Below are positions 36,668 through 44,551 of a stretch of 64,000 nt of DNA, piece by piece. The number at the start of each line of letters is the position of its first letter. The stretch's first letter is position 1. The notes beneath the pieces were generated by a model, which had not been told where the DNA came from, searched no databases, and saw only the letters and a program-made list of their open reading frames with translations. This stretch comes from Vibrio spartinae (GTDB lineage Bacteria; Pseudomonadota; Gammaproteobacteria; Enterobacterales; Vibrionaceae), in contig NZ_AP024908.1 of NCBI RefSeq assembly GCF_024347135.1, forward strand, positions 248,001 through 312,000. Reading direction: 5' to 3'. The translations under genes and the position numbers were made by a program.

Positions 36668-36805
36668 AAGGCCGTAGATATGTATCTGCGGCCTTTTCCA
36701 TTCTGACGCCTCACTCGCACCAGCACCTCAACATTGCCGCATGAAAAATAAAGTGGTGTGAAGTGCCTCGGGAAAAGCAGCGATACGGATTCAAACTGTT
36801 GCATT
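36668..36805. repeat. Intergenic repeat element, copy B
   Basis: Hairpin AAGGCCGTAGATA-tg-TATCTGCGGCCTTTT (36668-36696), then GACGCCTCACTCGCACCAGC, a run ending AAAATAAAGTGGTGTGAAGT, GCCTCGGGAAAAG and GATACGGATTCAAACTG. The 100 bases after the hairpin match copy C with few changes. B and C flank the hicAB module as direct repeats. Confidence 0.88.
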
Positions 36806-36903
36806 GAAGGGGTAGATTATTTCGGGGTTATTAGGGTTATTTTAATGTGCTTATTTATCCTCGGGGGGTTATAATAACTCCGTGTTAAAAAATAGGAGAT
36901 TCA

Positions 36904-37083
36904 GTGAAAAGTGCAGACTTAATTAATCTCTTGAAAAAGAACGGGTGGGAGTTAGTCAGTGTCAGAGGAAGTCATCACAAGTTCCGACATCCAGCTCATG
37001 ATGATCCGATCATTGTTCCACATCCCAAAAAAGATTTAAAAATTGGGTTGGTCAACAAAATAAAGAGACAAGCGGGGCTGTAA
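36904..37083 (+). CDS. hicA: HicA-type mRNA interferase toxin
   Basis: A 59-residue protein from a GTG start after AGGAGATTCA. It reads like HicA: ADLINLLKKNGWELVSVRGS, catalytic histidine in SHHKFRHP, and IIVPHPKKDLKIGLVNKI. HicA cleaves mRNA and is neutralised by HicB encoded 59 bases downstream. A TATAAT box at 36870-36875 lies upstream. Flanked by repeats B and C. Confidence 0.92.
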   Translation: MKSADLINLLKKNGWELVSVRGSHHKFRHPAHDDPIIVPHPKKDLKIGLVNKIKRQAGL

Positions 37084-37142
37084 ATCCTTTTGGTTGCACT
37101 TATCACTGATAACCGAACGTAGGATACGTAGGAGCGAACATT

Positions 37143-37556
37143 ATGTTATATCCCATTGCAATTGATACCGGCGATAAGGAACATGCTTACGGCGTGACGT
37201 TTCCCGATTTACCCGGATGTTTCTCAGCCGGAGATACCTTGGATGAAGCATTGTTAAACGCAAAAGACGCGGCTGAGTTTTATTTAGAAGATTTGGCTGA
37301 ACACGGTAAATTACCACCGAAAGCGGGTGATCTTTCGACGTGGCAAAAAGACCCGGAATATCTCGGGTGGGCTTGGGCTGTTGTTGATATTGATGTTGAG
37401 CCGTTTTTGGGGAAATCCATTAAGATTAATGCAACGCTCCCGACCCTTTACCTGAAAAAGATCGATGATTTGGTCAAGGTTCATCCAGAGTACAAAAACC
37501 GTTCACATTTCTTACAAATTGCTGCTACGCATGAGTTTGAAAAGCTGGCCGGGTGA
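37143..37556 (+). CDS. hicB: HicB-type antitoxin
   Basis: A 137-residue antitoxin. The N-terminal partial RNase H-like fold is clear (YGVTFPDLPGCFSAGDTLDEALLNAKDAAEFYLED), and the C-terminus has a DNA-binding region (LPTLYLKKIDDLVKVHPEYKNRSHFLQIAA). Binds HicA and represses the operon. Long-form HicB with a C-terminal ribbon-helix-helix-like domain. Confidence 0.93.
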   Translation: MLYPIAIDTGDKEHAYGVTFPDLPGCFSAGDTLDEALLNAKDAAEFYLEDLAEHGKLPPKAGDLSTWQKDPEYLGWAWAVVDIDVEPFLGKSIKINATLPTLYLKKIDDLVKVHPEYKNRSHFLQIAATHEFEKLAG

Positions 37557-37660
37557 GTTATCCGCATATTTGAGTAGAGCGCCGATTGGCGCTTTCGAAG
37601 CGTATTCGGGTGGTGGCAGGGGCGTTGTGTGATCACGGCTATGATGTAGAGACTGAGATC

Positions 37661-37819
37661 TTTTCCTTATGACGCCTCACTCGCACCAGCCCCTCAACAT
37701 TGCAGCATAAAAAATAAAGTGGTGTGAAGTGCCTCGGGAAAAGGTCGCGATATGGATTCAAACTGATGAAAAGCCATAGACTTTTACGCAGCAGCTCGCC
37801 ACACTGTGGGTATTGTTCA
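37661..37819. repeat. Intergenic repeat element, copy C
   Basis: Starts at CTTTTCCTTATGACGCCTCAC, then the same block as copy B through GCCTCGGGAAAAG and GATTCAAACTGATGAAAAG, continuing into CATAGACTTTTACGCAGCAG and CTCGCCACACTGTGGG, which it shares with copy D. The terminator hairpin is missing. It ends 25 bases before the MNT-HEPN start. Confidence 0.88.
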
Positions 37820-37843
37820 CTAACTGATTCAAATCATTCAGGT

Positions 37844-38725
37844 ATGAAGACTTCACTCGACCACCTTCCCGAACGTAAACAGCATGAACTTGCGCTGATC
37901 TCGACCATTTTGCGCGATACGCTGGAAGAATACCTCGTTGGTAAGCAGGGGAGTAAAGCCGAGTTTCGGATCCTGAAAATCATTCTGTTCGGCAGCCATG
38001 CCAAAGGTGGTTGGGTGCGGGATATTCCCAACGGCTATGTCAGTGATTACGACATTCTGGTGATCGTCAACAAATCCTCACTGGTGGAAGAAGATCTCAT
38101 CTGGCGCAGGGCGGAAGAGCAGATCGACCGCAAAGTCAAAAGTGCACCGCTGGGTCTGATTGTGCATACCTTGGAAGAGGTCAATGAACAGCTCAGACAG
38201 GGTCACTACTTCTTCAAGGATATTCGCGAAGAGGGCATCGAAATCTTTGCCGCGACGCCGAAAGCGCTGGCCGAGCCGGGGGATCTGACCGATGAAGAAC
38301 GCCATCAAATCGCCCAGAAGCATTATGATTACTGGTTTGAAAGTGCACAGCGATATTATTATGTCTATAGCACTCTACTATCTGAGAAAAAATGGTTAAG
38401 TGAAGCTGCTTTCAATCTTCATCAAGCCGCAGAGCGATTCTTTGCCTGTACCTTACTGGTTCTGACCAACTACCTACCCAAAACCCACAATATCGAAAAG
38501 CTGAAAAAATACTGTGCCGAGCAAGACCTTGCCTTTGCCGATATTTTCCCGATGGACGACAAATTCCACCGCCGCAGCTTCCGCCGCCTGCAACGCGCTT
38601 ACATCGATGCCCGTTACTCGATGCATTACGAAATCACCGAAGAAGAACTGGTGTATCTGCAAGGGGAAGTGGAAAAATTGAAAGCACTGGTGGAGAAGAT
38701 TTGTCTGACGCGGCTTGAGGGGTGA
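37844..38725 (+). CDS. Nucleotidyltransferase - HEPN domain fusion protein
   Basis: A 293-residue protein. The first half has ILFGSHAKGGWV...SDYDILVIV, the GSx-n-DxD motif of MNT nucleotidyltransferases. The second half has a HEPN domain (AAFNLHQAAERFFACTLLVLTNY; with a Rx4-6H-like region near HRRSFRRLQ). Fused or adjacent MNT-HEPN pairs are known toxin-antitoxin systems in which the MNT AMPylates the HEPN RNase, so this single-chain form may be self-neutralised. ATG 37844 follows TCAGGT. Confidence 0.85.
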   Translation: MKTSLDHLPERKQHELALISTILRDTLEEYLVGKQGSKAEFRILKIILFGSHAKGGWVRDIPNGYVSDYDILVIVNKSSLVEEDLIWRRAEEQIDRKVKSAPLGLIVHTLEEVNEQLRQGHYFFKDIREEGIEIFAATPKALAEPGDLTDEERHQIAQKHYDYWFESAQRYYYVYSTLLSEKKWLSEAAFNLHQAAERFFACTLLVLTNYLPKTHNIEKLKKYCAEQDLAFADIFPMDDKFHRRSFRRLQRAYIDARYSMHYEITEEELVYLQGEVEKLKALVEKICLTRLEG

Positions 38726-39116
38726 TTCCACTTATTCAGCATGCATCGAAAATGATGTGTGCCCCGTATTTTCCTCTTTATCCCCTTATTTTCATCCGCT
38801 AGCCAGATTGTTTTTTTATAGTCGATTCCCCATTTACCGTAGGCATTACAGTGACTCTTTGCTATAAATATATGCAATGAATTGATAAATGTTTATACCC
38901 ACATTTCGTATGCGAAAGAGCGGTAGCGTGGAAAAATGTCATGTTACACCATGAGATGTGAAAGCGGACTCTTTACACCACCCAATAAAGATACGTTTTA
39001 ATGGTTTTTCACGCGTAGTAACGAGCCAGCATCAACTCTTTTAAATTCGTGAGAAACAGGAATGTCATTAATAACTCCAGCACTGTTTTTATGTACAGTT
39101 ATTATCAAATCACAAC

Positions 39117-39203
39117 GTGGATAAATTAGATAGAACAAGTCAGTATTTTGCGATAGATGTTGAAAAAGATCCGACTTTTTTACTACTTGATGGTGAGTTG
39201 TGA
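39117..39203 (+). pseudogene. Possible C-terminal gene remnant
   Basis: A 28-codon open stretch with coding-like composition (DKLDRTSQYFAIDVEKD), no upstream ATG and no ribosome binding site, ending in TGA at 39203. It may be the tail of a lost cassette gene. Weakly supported. Confidence 0.25.
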
Positions 39204-39228
39204 GATTTAGTTTAGAAAAAGAATTAAG

Positions 39229-39265
39229 TTATACAGAAGCATTCTCATAGAGTGGTTCTGTATAA
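39229..39265. repeat. Perfect 10-bp inverted repeat at the left cassette boundary
   Basis: TTATACAGAA and TTCTGTATAA separated by 17 bases, six bases before GTTATGC. It could be a degenerate attC stem or an operator. Confidence 0.6.
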
Positions 39266-39301
39266 GGAATGTTATGCCTCTGAACGAAATTGGTGAGTTT
39301 A

Positions 39302-39880
39302 ATGTTTGATGATATTGAAATAATTAAGTTAGTCTTACAATTAGGATCTATTCTTGTTGCCTTCGCAACATTTTATCTCGCTCAAGTTAGAATGGATAAA
39401 AGATTGCAAAATGATATAAAGGCACGATTTGAACATCTTGAAAAACAACAGTCGTTAGCTCGTGAGGAAGCTGCGAACAAGTTGAAAATTGATAAAACGG
39501 AAGAAGCTTATTTTTACTTTCTGCAATCTAAAGAACCTCTTTATGAAGCAATAAACAAGCTAGAAAGACACCCATTCCTTTTCAGGGAAGAAGCTGGAAT
39601 ATTCTTGAAAGAAGTCTTTGAAAGTTCTAGAAAACTGTTTATTAAAGGGGAAGTGATCGTAAAGTTACACTTTAATGGCATTTCTATTCATAATCCCTTC
39701 AATGGTGAAGATTTAGTTGGTTTTATGAGCAGGCGTGAAGACGCAAAAGCTGTTTCAGTCCAAAGAATAGAAGATATAATTCGGATTATATCTTCTATAG
39801 AGTCATCCCTTGCCTATAACATTAGTGGGCAATCACAAAAAATGTTCAATCTTGAAGTATGTAGTGATAAACAGGCATAA
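39302..39880 (+). CDS. Cassette gene: hypothetical protein with N-terminal membrane anchor
   Basis: A 192-residue protein: one membrane segment (IKLVLQLGSILVAFATFYLAQ), then a predicted coiled-coil stretch (RLQNDIKARFEHLEKQQSLAREEAANKLK) and a soluble domain without a known family. ATG 39302 chosen over 39290. Low GC, as is common in cassettes. The stop lies in the attC that follows. Confidence 0.7.
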   Translation: MFDDIEIIKLVLQLGSILVAFATFYLAQVRMDKRLQNDIKARFEHLEKQQSLAREEAANKLKIDKTEEAYFYFLQSKEPLYEAINKLERHPFLFREEAGIFLKEVFESSRKLFIKGEVIVKLHFNGISIHNPFNGEDLVGFMSRREDAKAVSVQRIEDIIRIISSIESSLAYNISGQSQKMFNLEVCSDKQA

Positions 39881-39969
39881 CAAGACGAAGCAATTGACAA
39901 AATACATGCCACGAATTTTGCTTCACAAAATATAGTGCCAAGTATTTTGCAACTGTTCCTAGCGTTATG
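39878..39969 (+). repeat. attC-like site 1
   Basis: Begins TAACAAGACG at the gene stop and ends AGCGTTATG, matching the RYYYAAC and GTTRRRY ends of attC sites. Related in sequence to site 8 (GAAGCAATTGACAAAA, CACGAATTT). Confidence 0.75.
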
Positions 39970-39985
39970 TCTTTTGGGAGAAAAT

Positions 39986-40459
39986 ATGCAGTTTTACCAA
40001 CCAGATGAATATTTGGCATCTTGTGAAAGCCTCTACCGTAAGTACGAACTTGAGATAGCTGCTTTACTTCCAGACGCAACAATTGAGCATATTGGAGCTT
40101 CTTCTATCCCTAATGCTATATCTAAGGGAGACTTGGACATACTTGTTGGTGTTAACGGTAACGAGTTAGAGGAAGCAGTCAAGTTACTTTCTACTTTAGG
40201 TTTCAATGAAAAATCCAATACGCTAAGAACTCCAGAGCTTTGCATGCTGGAAAATAGCTCAGGTGAAGACGTCGCTTTCCAAGTCGTAGCGAATGGCTCA
40301 GAATTTGACTTCTTTGTGGGGTTTAGGGACAAGCTCCGCGAAAGCCCTGAGTTGGTTCAACAATACAATGAACTCAAAATGTCTTGTGCAGGTTGGTCTC
40401 ACAAAGAGTATCGTCGAAAAAAGTCAGCTTTTATTGAGCGCGTTTTAGGACAGGCATAA
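39986..40459 (+). CDS. Cassette gene: GrpB family nucleotidyltransferase-like protein
   Basis: A 157-residue GrpB-type protein: IEHIGASSIPNAISKGDLDILVGV (nucleotidyltransferase-like GS and DxD motifs) and HKEYRRKKSAFIERVL. ATG 39986 follows GGGAGAAAAT. Function of the family is unknown. A lone cassette gene between attC sites 1 and 2. Confidence 0.88.
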   Translation: MQFYQPDEYLASCESLYRKYELEIAALLPDATIEHIGASSIPNAISKGDLDILVGVNGNELEEAVKLLSTLGFNEKSNTLRTPELCMLENSSGEDVAFQVVANGSEFDFFVGFRDKLRESPELVQQYNELKMSCAGWSHKEYRRKKSAFIERVLGQA

Positions 40460-40577
40460 CAAGCGGTTAAGACGGATTCGCAACACTTGGCGGTTTTGGT
40501 TTGATTTGGATTTTGTGTTTACGGTGCAATAGTTGAATGTAGTGGTAGCGTTGCTCATCACTTAAGCGGGCGTTATG
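40457..40577 (+). repeat. attC-like site 2
   Basis: 121 bases from TAACAAGCGGTTAAGACGGA to CACTTAAGCGGGCGTTATG, with self-complementary ends. Nearly identical to site 4. Confidence 0.92.
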
Positions 40578-40617
40578 TTTAATTTATGTTTAAGTAGGTA
40601 TAGATAGGAGATATAAA

Positions 40618-41220
40618 TTGAAAAAGGAACTTTTTATTGGAGTTGTCTGCGCAGTATTGGGTAGCTCAGCCACTTTCGGATTTGATGTTTTGAAATCAAA
40701 ATATTTAAAGACAGATGACCCCTTGTCTCAAGGCATAGTTGAATTAACACATATTTCGAAAGAGTTAATTCTTGAGCAAAAATCCTTGAATGAGCGAATT
40801 GCGTCAATATCTAGTAAATCTGATGTTCCTAGTAATATTAAAGTGGAGCTTGGTGATATCGTAAGTCGTGTAAATAATATAGTGCAAACAAGTGCTTATT
40901 TTGAAACAAAATCACGTGATATTGTAGGTATGGCAATTGCAACAAAAAGCCACAACATGAATGCTAGTTTTAATTCTAATGCAGACTTGATTCTATCATA
41001 TGGCCAAGCTGTGACTTTGTGTGGCAATGAAAATACTCTCGGTATAGAGAATGAGTCTGGGAGAAACGCCGTTATATATCTTAATAATACTAAAAGATAT
41101 GCAAGTGTGGGAGCGGAATATACTTTTATGTCCCCTATGGGACCAAGCTTAGTTAGCTATCTTGGAAAGAGTGCGGATCAATATATGTTTAGGCTGGTGT
41201 GTGGCACGGAGGTCAAATAA
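40618..41220 (+). CDS. Cassette gene: hypothetical membrane-anchored protein
   Basis: A 200-residue protein from TTG 40618, which follows TAGGAGATATAAA. One N-terminal hydrophobic segment (LFIGVVCAVLGSSATFGF), then a soluble, probably periplasmic, domain. No known family. Low GC. Confidence 0.7.
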   Translation: MKKELFIGVVCAVLGSSATFGFDVLKSKYLKTDDPLSQGIVELTHISKELILEQKSLNERIASISSKSDVPSNIKVELGDIVSRVNNIVQTSAYFETKSRDIVGMAIATKSHNMNASFNSNADLILSYGQAVTLCGNENTLGIENESGRNAVIYLNNTKRYASVGAEYTFMSPMGPSLVSYLGKSADQYMFRLVCGTEVK

Positions 41221-41223
41221 ACA

Positions 41224-41331
41224 TAACAAGGTCATCAAAATTGACGTCTTTTCCATTGTTTGTTTTGTGGCCTAACCCTACGCTATCGCAAATCGAACAA
41301 CTCCAAGGTCGCAATTTATGGTGGCGTTATG
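41224..41331 (+). repeat. attC-like site 3
   Basis: Starts TAACAAGGTCATCAAAATTG and ends GGTGGCGTTATG; different core from sites 2 and 4. Confidence 0.8.
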
Positions 41332-41352
41332 CATCATAGAGTGGAGGAAAAT

Positions 41353-41991
41353 ATGAGCCCAGAAGTTATAAATGGAATATTTGTAGTTCTTGGAGCGTTA
41401 ATTGGTGTCATCGGTACAGCAATTATAATGAAGAAAAATAAATCATTACCTCACTTAACTATCTTTAGTTCTCCTTCTTCACAGCTGTTAGATATCGAAG
41501 ATATGGTTAAGTCTGATATTGAAATTAAATACAAGGGAAAGGTAATACCTGAGTTATTTCATGGCGAAGTTGCTGTTCAGAATACAGGTACTGAGAGCCT
41601 AGAGAACTTAGAAGTTAAGTTGCTTCCAGGTGATGATTCTCCATTGTTTGACGTTAAAGTTTCTACCACAAATTATTATCAAGATGATGGCGCGACTTAT
41701 ATAGAAACAAATGATAGTGGTGAGGTTTCGATTGACATTAGCTATCTCAATCCTAATGATCGTGTCGTTTTCTCTTATAGAAGCTCCGGCAGTACAAAGC
41801 CCGCCGTTGCAAGTCGAAAAATAGGTGTGGGAGTGGAATTTAAGGATGAAGCTGTAAATTGGGTTCCAGACATCTATGCAAAATTGATGTACGAAATTGT
41901 AGAGCAAGTCCCCATTTTACACTGGTATTTGAAACTTGTATTTAAGCCTTACAGACTTTATACAGAGTCAAAGAAGTCAAATGATGCATAA
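41353..41991 (+). CDS. Cassette gene: hypothetical membrane-anchored protein
   Basis: A 212-residue protein; ATG 41353 follows GTGGAGGAAAAT. N-terminal membrane segment (INGIFVVLGALIGVIGTAIIM) and a beta-rich domain that recalls immunoglobulin-like folds (EVAVQNTGTESLENLEVKL). No known family. Confidence 0.7.
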   Translation: MSPEVINGIFVVLGALIGVIGTAIIMKKNKSLPHLTIFSSPSSQLLDIEDMVKSDIEIKYKGKVIPELFHGEVAVQNTGTESLENLEVKLLPGDDSPLFDVKVSTTNYYQDDGATYIETNDSGEVSIDISYLNPNDRVVFSYRSSGSTKPAVASRKIGVGVEFKDEAVNWVPDIYAKLMYEIVEQVPILHWYLKLVFKPYRLYTESKKSNDA

Positions 41992-42109
41992 CAAGCGGTT
42001 AAGACGGATTCGCAACGCTTGGCGGTTTTGGTTTGATTTGGATTTTGTGTTTACGGTGCAATAGTTGAATGTAGTGGTAGCGTTGCTCACCACTTAAGCG
42101 GGTGTTAGG
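41989..42109 (+). repeat. attC-like site 4
   Basis: Near-identical to site 2 over 121 bases (TAACAAGCGGTTAAGACGGA to AAGCGGGTGTTAGG). Typical conserved cassette repeat of a Vibrio superintegron. Confidence 0.92.
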
Positions 42110-42128
42110 TGTCTAATGGAGAACAATT

Positions 42129-42599
42129 TTGCAGCAGTTATTTTTTATCGAAAAATCAGTAGCTGGTCGGTGTGGCCCTGACAACTGTATGTGGGACCTT
42201 GATGAGCTACACAATAACAATGTAGTTGCCATTCTATCTGTGAATGACGGTGAAATGGTGCATGTTTCTCTCTTGGATTCATTGGGTATTTCCTACAAAA
42301 ACGTTCCGCTTTCAAGTAATGCACCAGCTCTTGATGGTGATTTGGAGCTTTGCTTAAATTCTCTCCCGCAGATACTCGATTTCATTGCACAGCATGAGCG
42401 CAATGGTGTGGTTGTTATTCACTGTAAATCAGGCAAAGATCGCACTGGGCTAGCTTTGGCCGCATATCTAATGAGGACTAAAAAATTGTTCCCTGTAGAA
42501 GCTATTGACGCAGTTAAACGGGCAAGGAGTATTGCTTTTACTGCGCCAGGTTGGGAAGAATTTTCGCTCAAGGTTCTGAGTGCGTTGAAATACACCTGA
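42129..42599 (+). CDS. Cassette gene: dual-specificity/tyrosine phosphatase-like protein
   Basis: A 156-residue protein with the phosphatase P-loop HCKSGKDRTG (Cys nucleophile, Arg) and a general-acid region upstream. TTG 42129 follows GGAGAACAAT. The family dephosphorylates tyrosine, phosphoinositide or nucleotide substrates; target unknown. Short for a cassette of this kind but complete. Confidence 0.85.
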   Translation: MQQLFFIEKSVAGRCGPDNCMWDLDELHNNNVVAILSVNDGEMVHVSLLDSLGISYKNVPLSSNAPALDGDLELCLNSLPQILDFIAQHERNGVVVIHCKSGKDRTGLALAAYLMRTKKLFPVEAIDAVKRARSIAFTAPGWEEFSLKVLSALKYT

Positions 42600-42651
42600 C
42601 AAGAGGCAATGCAGTTGACCGCCTTTAGTGGCAACTGATTGCGGCGTTATG
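42597..42651 (+). repeat. attC-like site 5 (short)
   Basis: About 55 bases: TGACAAGAGGCAATGCAGTTGAC to ACTGATTGCGGCGTTATG. Short sites near 60 bases are typical of mobile-integron cassettes, unlike the long VCR-type sites around it. Confidence 0.8.
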
Positions 42652-42674
42652 CGTAAAAGCCAGGAGGCAAATTT

Positions 42675-43151
42675 ATGATCACAATTAGAAAAGCGAATAA
42701 AAGTGATGCTCAGGTGATTTACGACTTAAGAAGTCGCGCAATCCATAATCAGTGTTCACAGTATTATTCCGAAGAACAACTTTTATTGTGGACGCAGGGT
42801 GGACTATCTGATCGTTTCATTGAGGATGTTGTTGAAACTTTTTATGTGTCAGAAGTAGATAGTCGGGTTGTTGGTAGCGGTAAGCTCAACACTGAAACAG
42901 GTATGATCGATGCGATATTCGTTGATCCTGATTATTTTGGGATGGGTGCTGCAAAAAAAATGCTCAAGTTTCTAGAGGGTCTGGCTGAGGAAAGCGGTTT
43001 GCAGTTGTTAATGTTAGAGTCAACTATAAATGCAGCGCCTTTCTATCGCTCATGTGGTTTTATTGGAGACAAACTATCTACTTATCACTCACCACGAGGT
43101 ATCAGTTTGGATTGTGTTCCTATGGAAAAACATCTGGATAAATACGCATAA
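42675..43151 (+). CDS. Cassette gene: GNAT N-acetyltransferase
   Basis: A 158-residue acetyltransferase with DAIFVDPDYFGMGAAKKMLKF (motif A, though the loop reads FGMGAA) and SCGFIG near the end. ATG 42675 after CCAGGAGGCAAATTT. Acceptor unknown. Confidence 0.88.
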   Translation: MITIRKANKSDAQVIYDLRSRAIHNQCSQYYSEEQLLLWTQGGLSDRFIEDVVETFYVSEVDSRVVGSGKLNTETGMIDAIFVDPDYFGMGAAKKMLKFLEGLAEESGLQLLMLESTINAAPFYRSCGFIGDKLSTYHSPRGISLDCVPMEKHLDKYA

Positions 43152-43272
43152 CAAATGCCTCAAGAGGGACTATCAACGCGTGGCGTTTCCAGTCCCATTG
43201 AGCCGAAGTGGCTATGGCTGTTGTATTTGAGTTTAGTGGTAATGCGTTGCCAGCCCCTTAGGCGGCATTAGG
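43149..43272 (+). repeat. attC-like site 6, close to V. cholerae VCR
   Basis: 124 bases from TAACAAATGCCTCAAGAGGG through CAACGCGTGGCGTTTCCAGT to CAGCCCCTTAGGCGGCATTAGG. From memory this is nearly the V. cholerae repeat. It is the clearest taxonomic marker of the array. Confidence 0.95.
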
Positions 43273-43289
43273 TTTATGGTGAAAATATT

Positions 43290-43745
43290 ATGGTAGATGA
43301 AAGACAAATAAATTTTACAGATAAAAGTGTATCAGAGCAGATGGTTTGGTGGTCATACTCTATGAGAGGCTTTTTATTCTTTTGCTTAGTTATGATATTG
43401 ATTGGTCAGTCACCAATAAAATATTATCTATATTCAGTAGACCCAATTGTATCGAAAACCATTACTTGGACGATAGTTTGTATAGCATTTGGTGCAATTT
43501 CAGTACTTTATAAAATAAATAAAATTAAGCCAGTATTTTTACGTTCCAACAATAGAATAAATACAAAATCTTGGTGTTTATATAATGGTGTTTTATCTGT
43601 TCTATTCTTGATTTTTGCCTTTGCTACCCATATGGCGTCATTTTTATCTATAGAAGCTTGGGTTTATACAAAGCTATTTTTTGGCTTCTCACAGTACATC
43701 ATTATTATCGGAGTTGGTGTTTGGGCTGCATCTACATCTAAGTAA
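43290..43745 (+). CDS. Cassette gene: hypothetical four-helix membrane protein
   Basis: A 151-residue protein with four hydrophobic segments (about residues 24-42, 53-73, 99-121, 126-146). No known family. Very low GC, like several neighbours. Confidence 0.7.
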   Translation: MVDERQINFTDKSVSEQMVWWSYSMRGFLFFCLVMILIGQSPIKYYLYSVDPIVSKTITWTIVCIAFGAISVLYKINKIKPVFLRSNNRINTKSWCLYNGVLSVLFLIFAFATHMASFLSIEAWVYTKLFFGFSQYIIIIGVGVWAASTSK

Positions 43746-43806
43746 ATACAAACCAACTATGGCGCATGGCGGTTTAGATAGAGGGAGTCCATATCATTCG
43801 TTAGCT
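43745..43806 (+). repeat. Possible degenerate attC site 7
   Basis: ACAAACCAACTATGGCGCATGG to CATATCATTCGTTAGCTGC has weak end complementarity and a GTTAGC end. It sits where a site is expected between two cassettes. Confidence 0.4.
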
Positions 43807-43834
43807 GCTTATCGAATCCATATGTCCGTTGAAC

Positions 43835-43880
43835 TGTACAGCTAGTTTTTGGGGATTATACTTGTCCTGTTAACTGTACA
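43835..43880. promoter_or_regulatory. Twin TGTACA operators of the YefM-YoeB module
   Basis: TGTACA at 43835-43840 and 43875-43880, each within the longer repeat TGTCC-n-GTT(G)AACTGTACA, 40 bases apart (about four helical turns). The E. coli yefM-yoeB operator is built on TGTACA hexamers, so autoregulation by the antitoxin is likely. Confidence 0.7.
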
Positions 43881-43892
43881 TGTGGAGGTTTT

Positions 43893-44144
43893 ATGAAAAT
43901 TGTATCCTTTACGGAAGCGAGAAATAGTTTAAAAGCTGTTCTCGATGGTGTCGTGAATGATGCTGATACAACAGTAATTACTCGTCGTGATGCAGAGGAT
44001 GCAGTCGTCATGTCCTTGGATTACTACAATAGCTTGATGGAAACCGTTCATTTACTTCGTTCTCCAGAAAACGCAGAGCATCTAAATCGTTCGATCGCTC
44101 AATATCGTGCAGGTCAAACAACCCGCTCGATATTTAATGGATGA
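43893..44144 (+). CDS. yefM: YefM/Phd family antitoxin
   Basis: An 83-residue antitoxin: IVSFTEARNSLKAVLDGVVNDAD and TVITRRDAEDAVVMSLDYYNSL are diagnostic. Folded N-terminal DNA-binding part, disordered toxin-binding tail. Stop overlaps the toxin start by four bases (ATGA). ATG follows TGGAGGTTTT. Confidence 0.94.
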   Translation: MKIVSFTEARNSLKAVLDGVVNDADTTVITRRDAEDAVVMSLDYYNSLMETVHLLRSPENAEHLNRSIAQYRAGQTTRSIFNG

Positions 44145-44410
44145 GTAGTAGCCAGCGATTGCTTTCATGGACTGATGAATCTTGGAATGATCGTTTATAT
44201 TGGCAAATACAAGATAAAAAGACATTGAAGCGTATAAATAAATTAATTAATGATGTAAAACGTTCACCATTTGAAGGTATCGGAAAGCCCGAACCATTAA
44301 AAGAAAATCTAGCCGGCTTTTGGTCACGCCGTATTGACGACACTAACCGATTAGTTTATGCGGTTGATGACCAAGCTATCACAATTATTTCATGTCGTTA
44401 TCATTACTAA
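44141..44410 (+). CDS. yoeB: YoeB family mRNA interferase toxin
   Basis: An 89-residue RelE-fold toxin matching YoeB: WTDESWNDRLYWQIQDKKTLKRINKLI, GIGKPEPLKENLAGFWSRRID and the C-terminal catalytic region ending SCRYHY. It cleaves mRNA at the ribosome; neutralised by the gene before it. Typical stabilising cassette of superintegrons. Confidence 0.95.
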   Translation: MSSSQRLLSWTDESWNDRLYWQIQDKKTLKRINKLINDVKRSPFEGIGKPEPLKENLAGFWSRRIDDTNRLVYAVDDQAITIISCRYHY

Positions 44411-44430
44411 TGAGCCTTTGGTGAAGGGCA

Positions 44431-44526
44431 GCGAACAAATTGAAGCAATTGACAAAAACACCTGTCACGAATTTGGGGACCCAAAATGTAGCGCCAGATA
44501 TTTTTGTAACTATTCTCAGTATTATG
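44431..44526 (+). repeat. attC-like site 8
   Basis: Related to site 1: AACAAATTGAAGCAATTGAC, CACGAATTTGGGGACCC, ending CAGTATTATG. The right end is slightly off consensus. Confidence 0.65.
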
Positions 44527-44551
44527 ATTTTCCAAGAATGAGAAGGTAATT

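Larger units (their letters stand above)
38726..39301. other. Gap between the MNT-HEPN gene and the first cassette
   Basis: 576 bases without an intact gene. It contains a short open remnant (39117-39203), an inverted repeat (39229-39265) and GTTATGC at 39271, which looks like the left edge of the cassette array. Confidence 0.5.
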
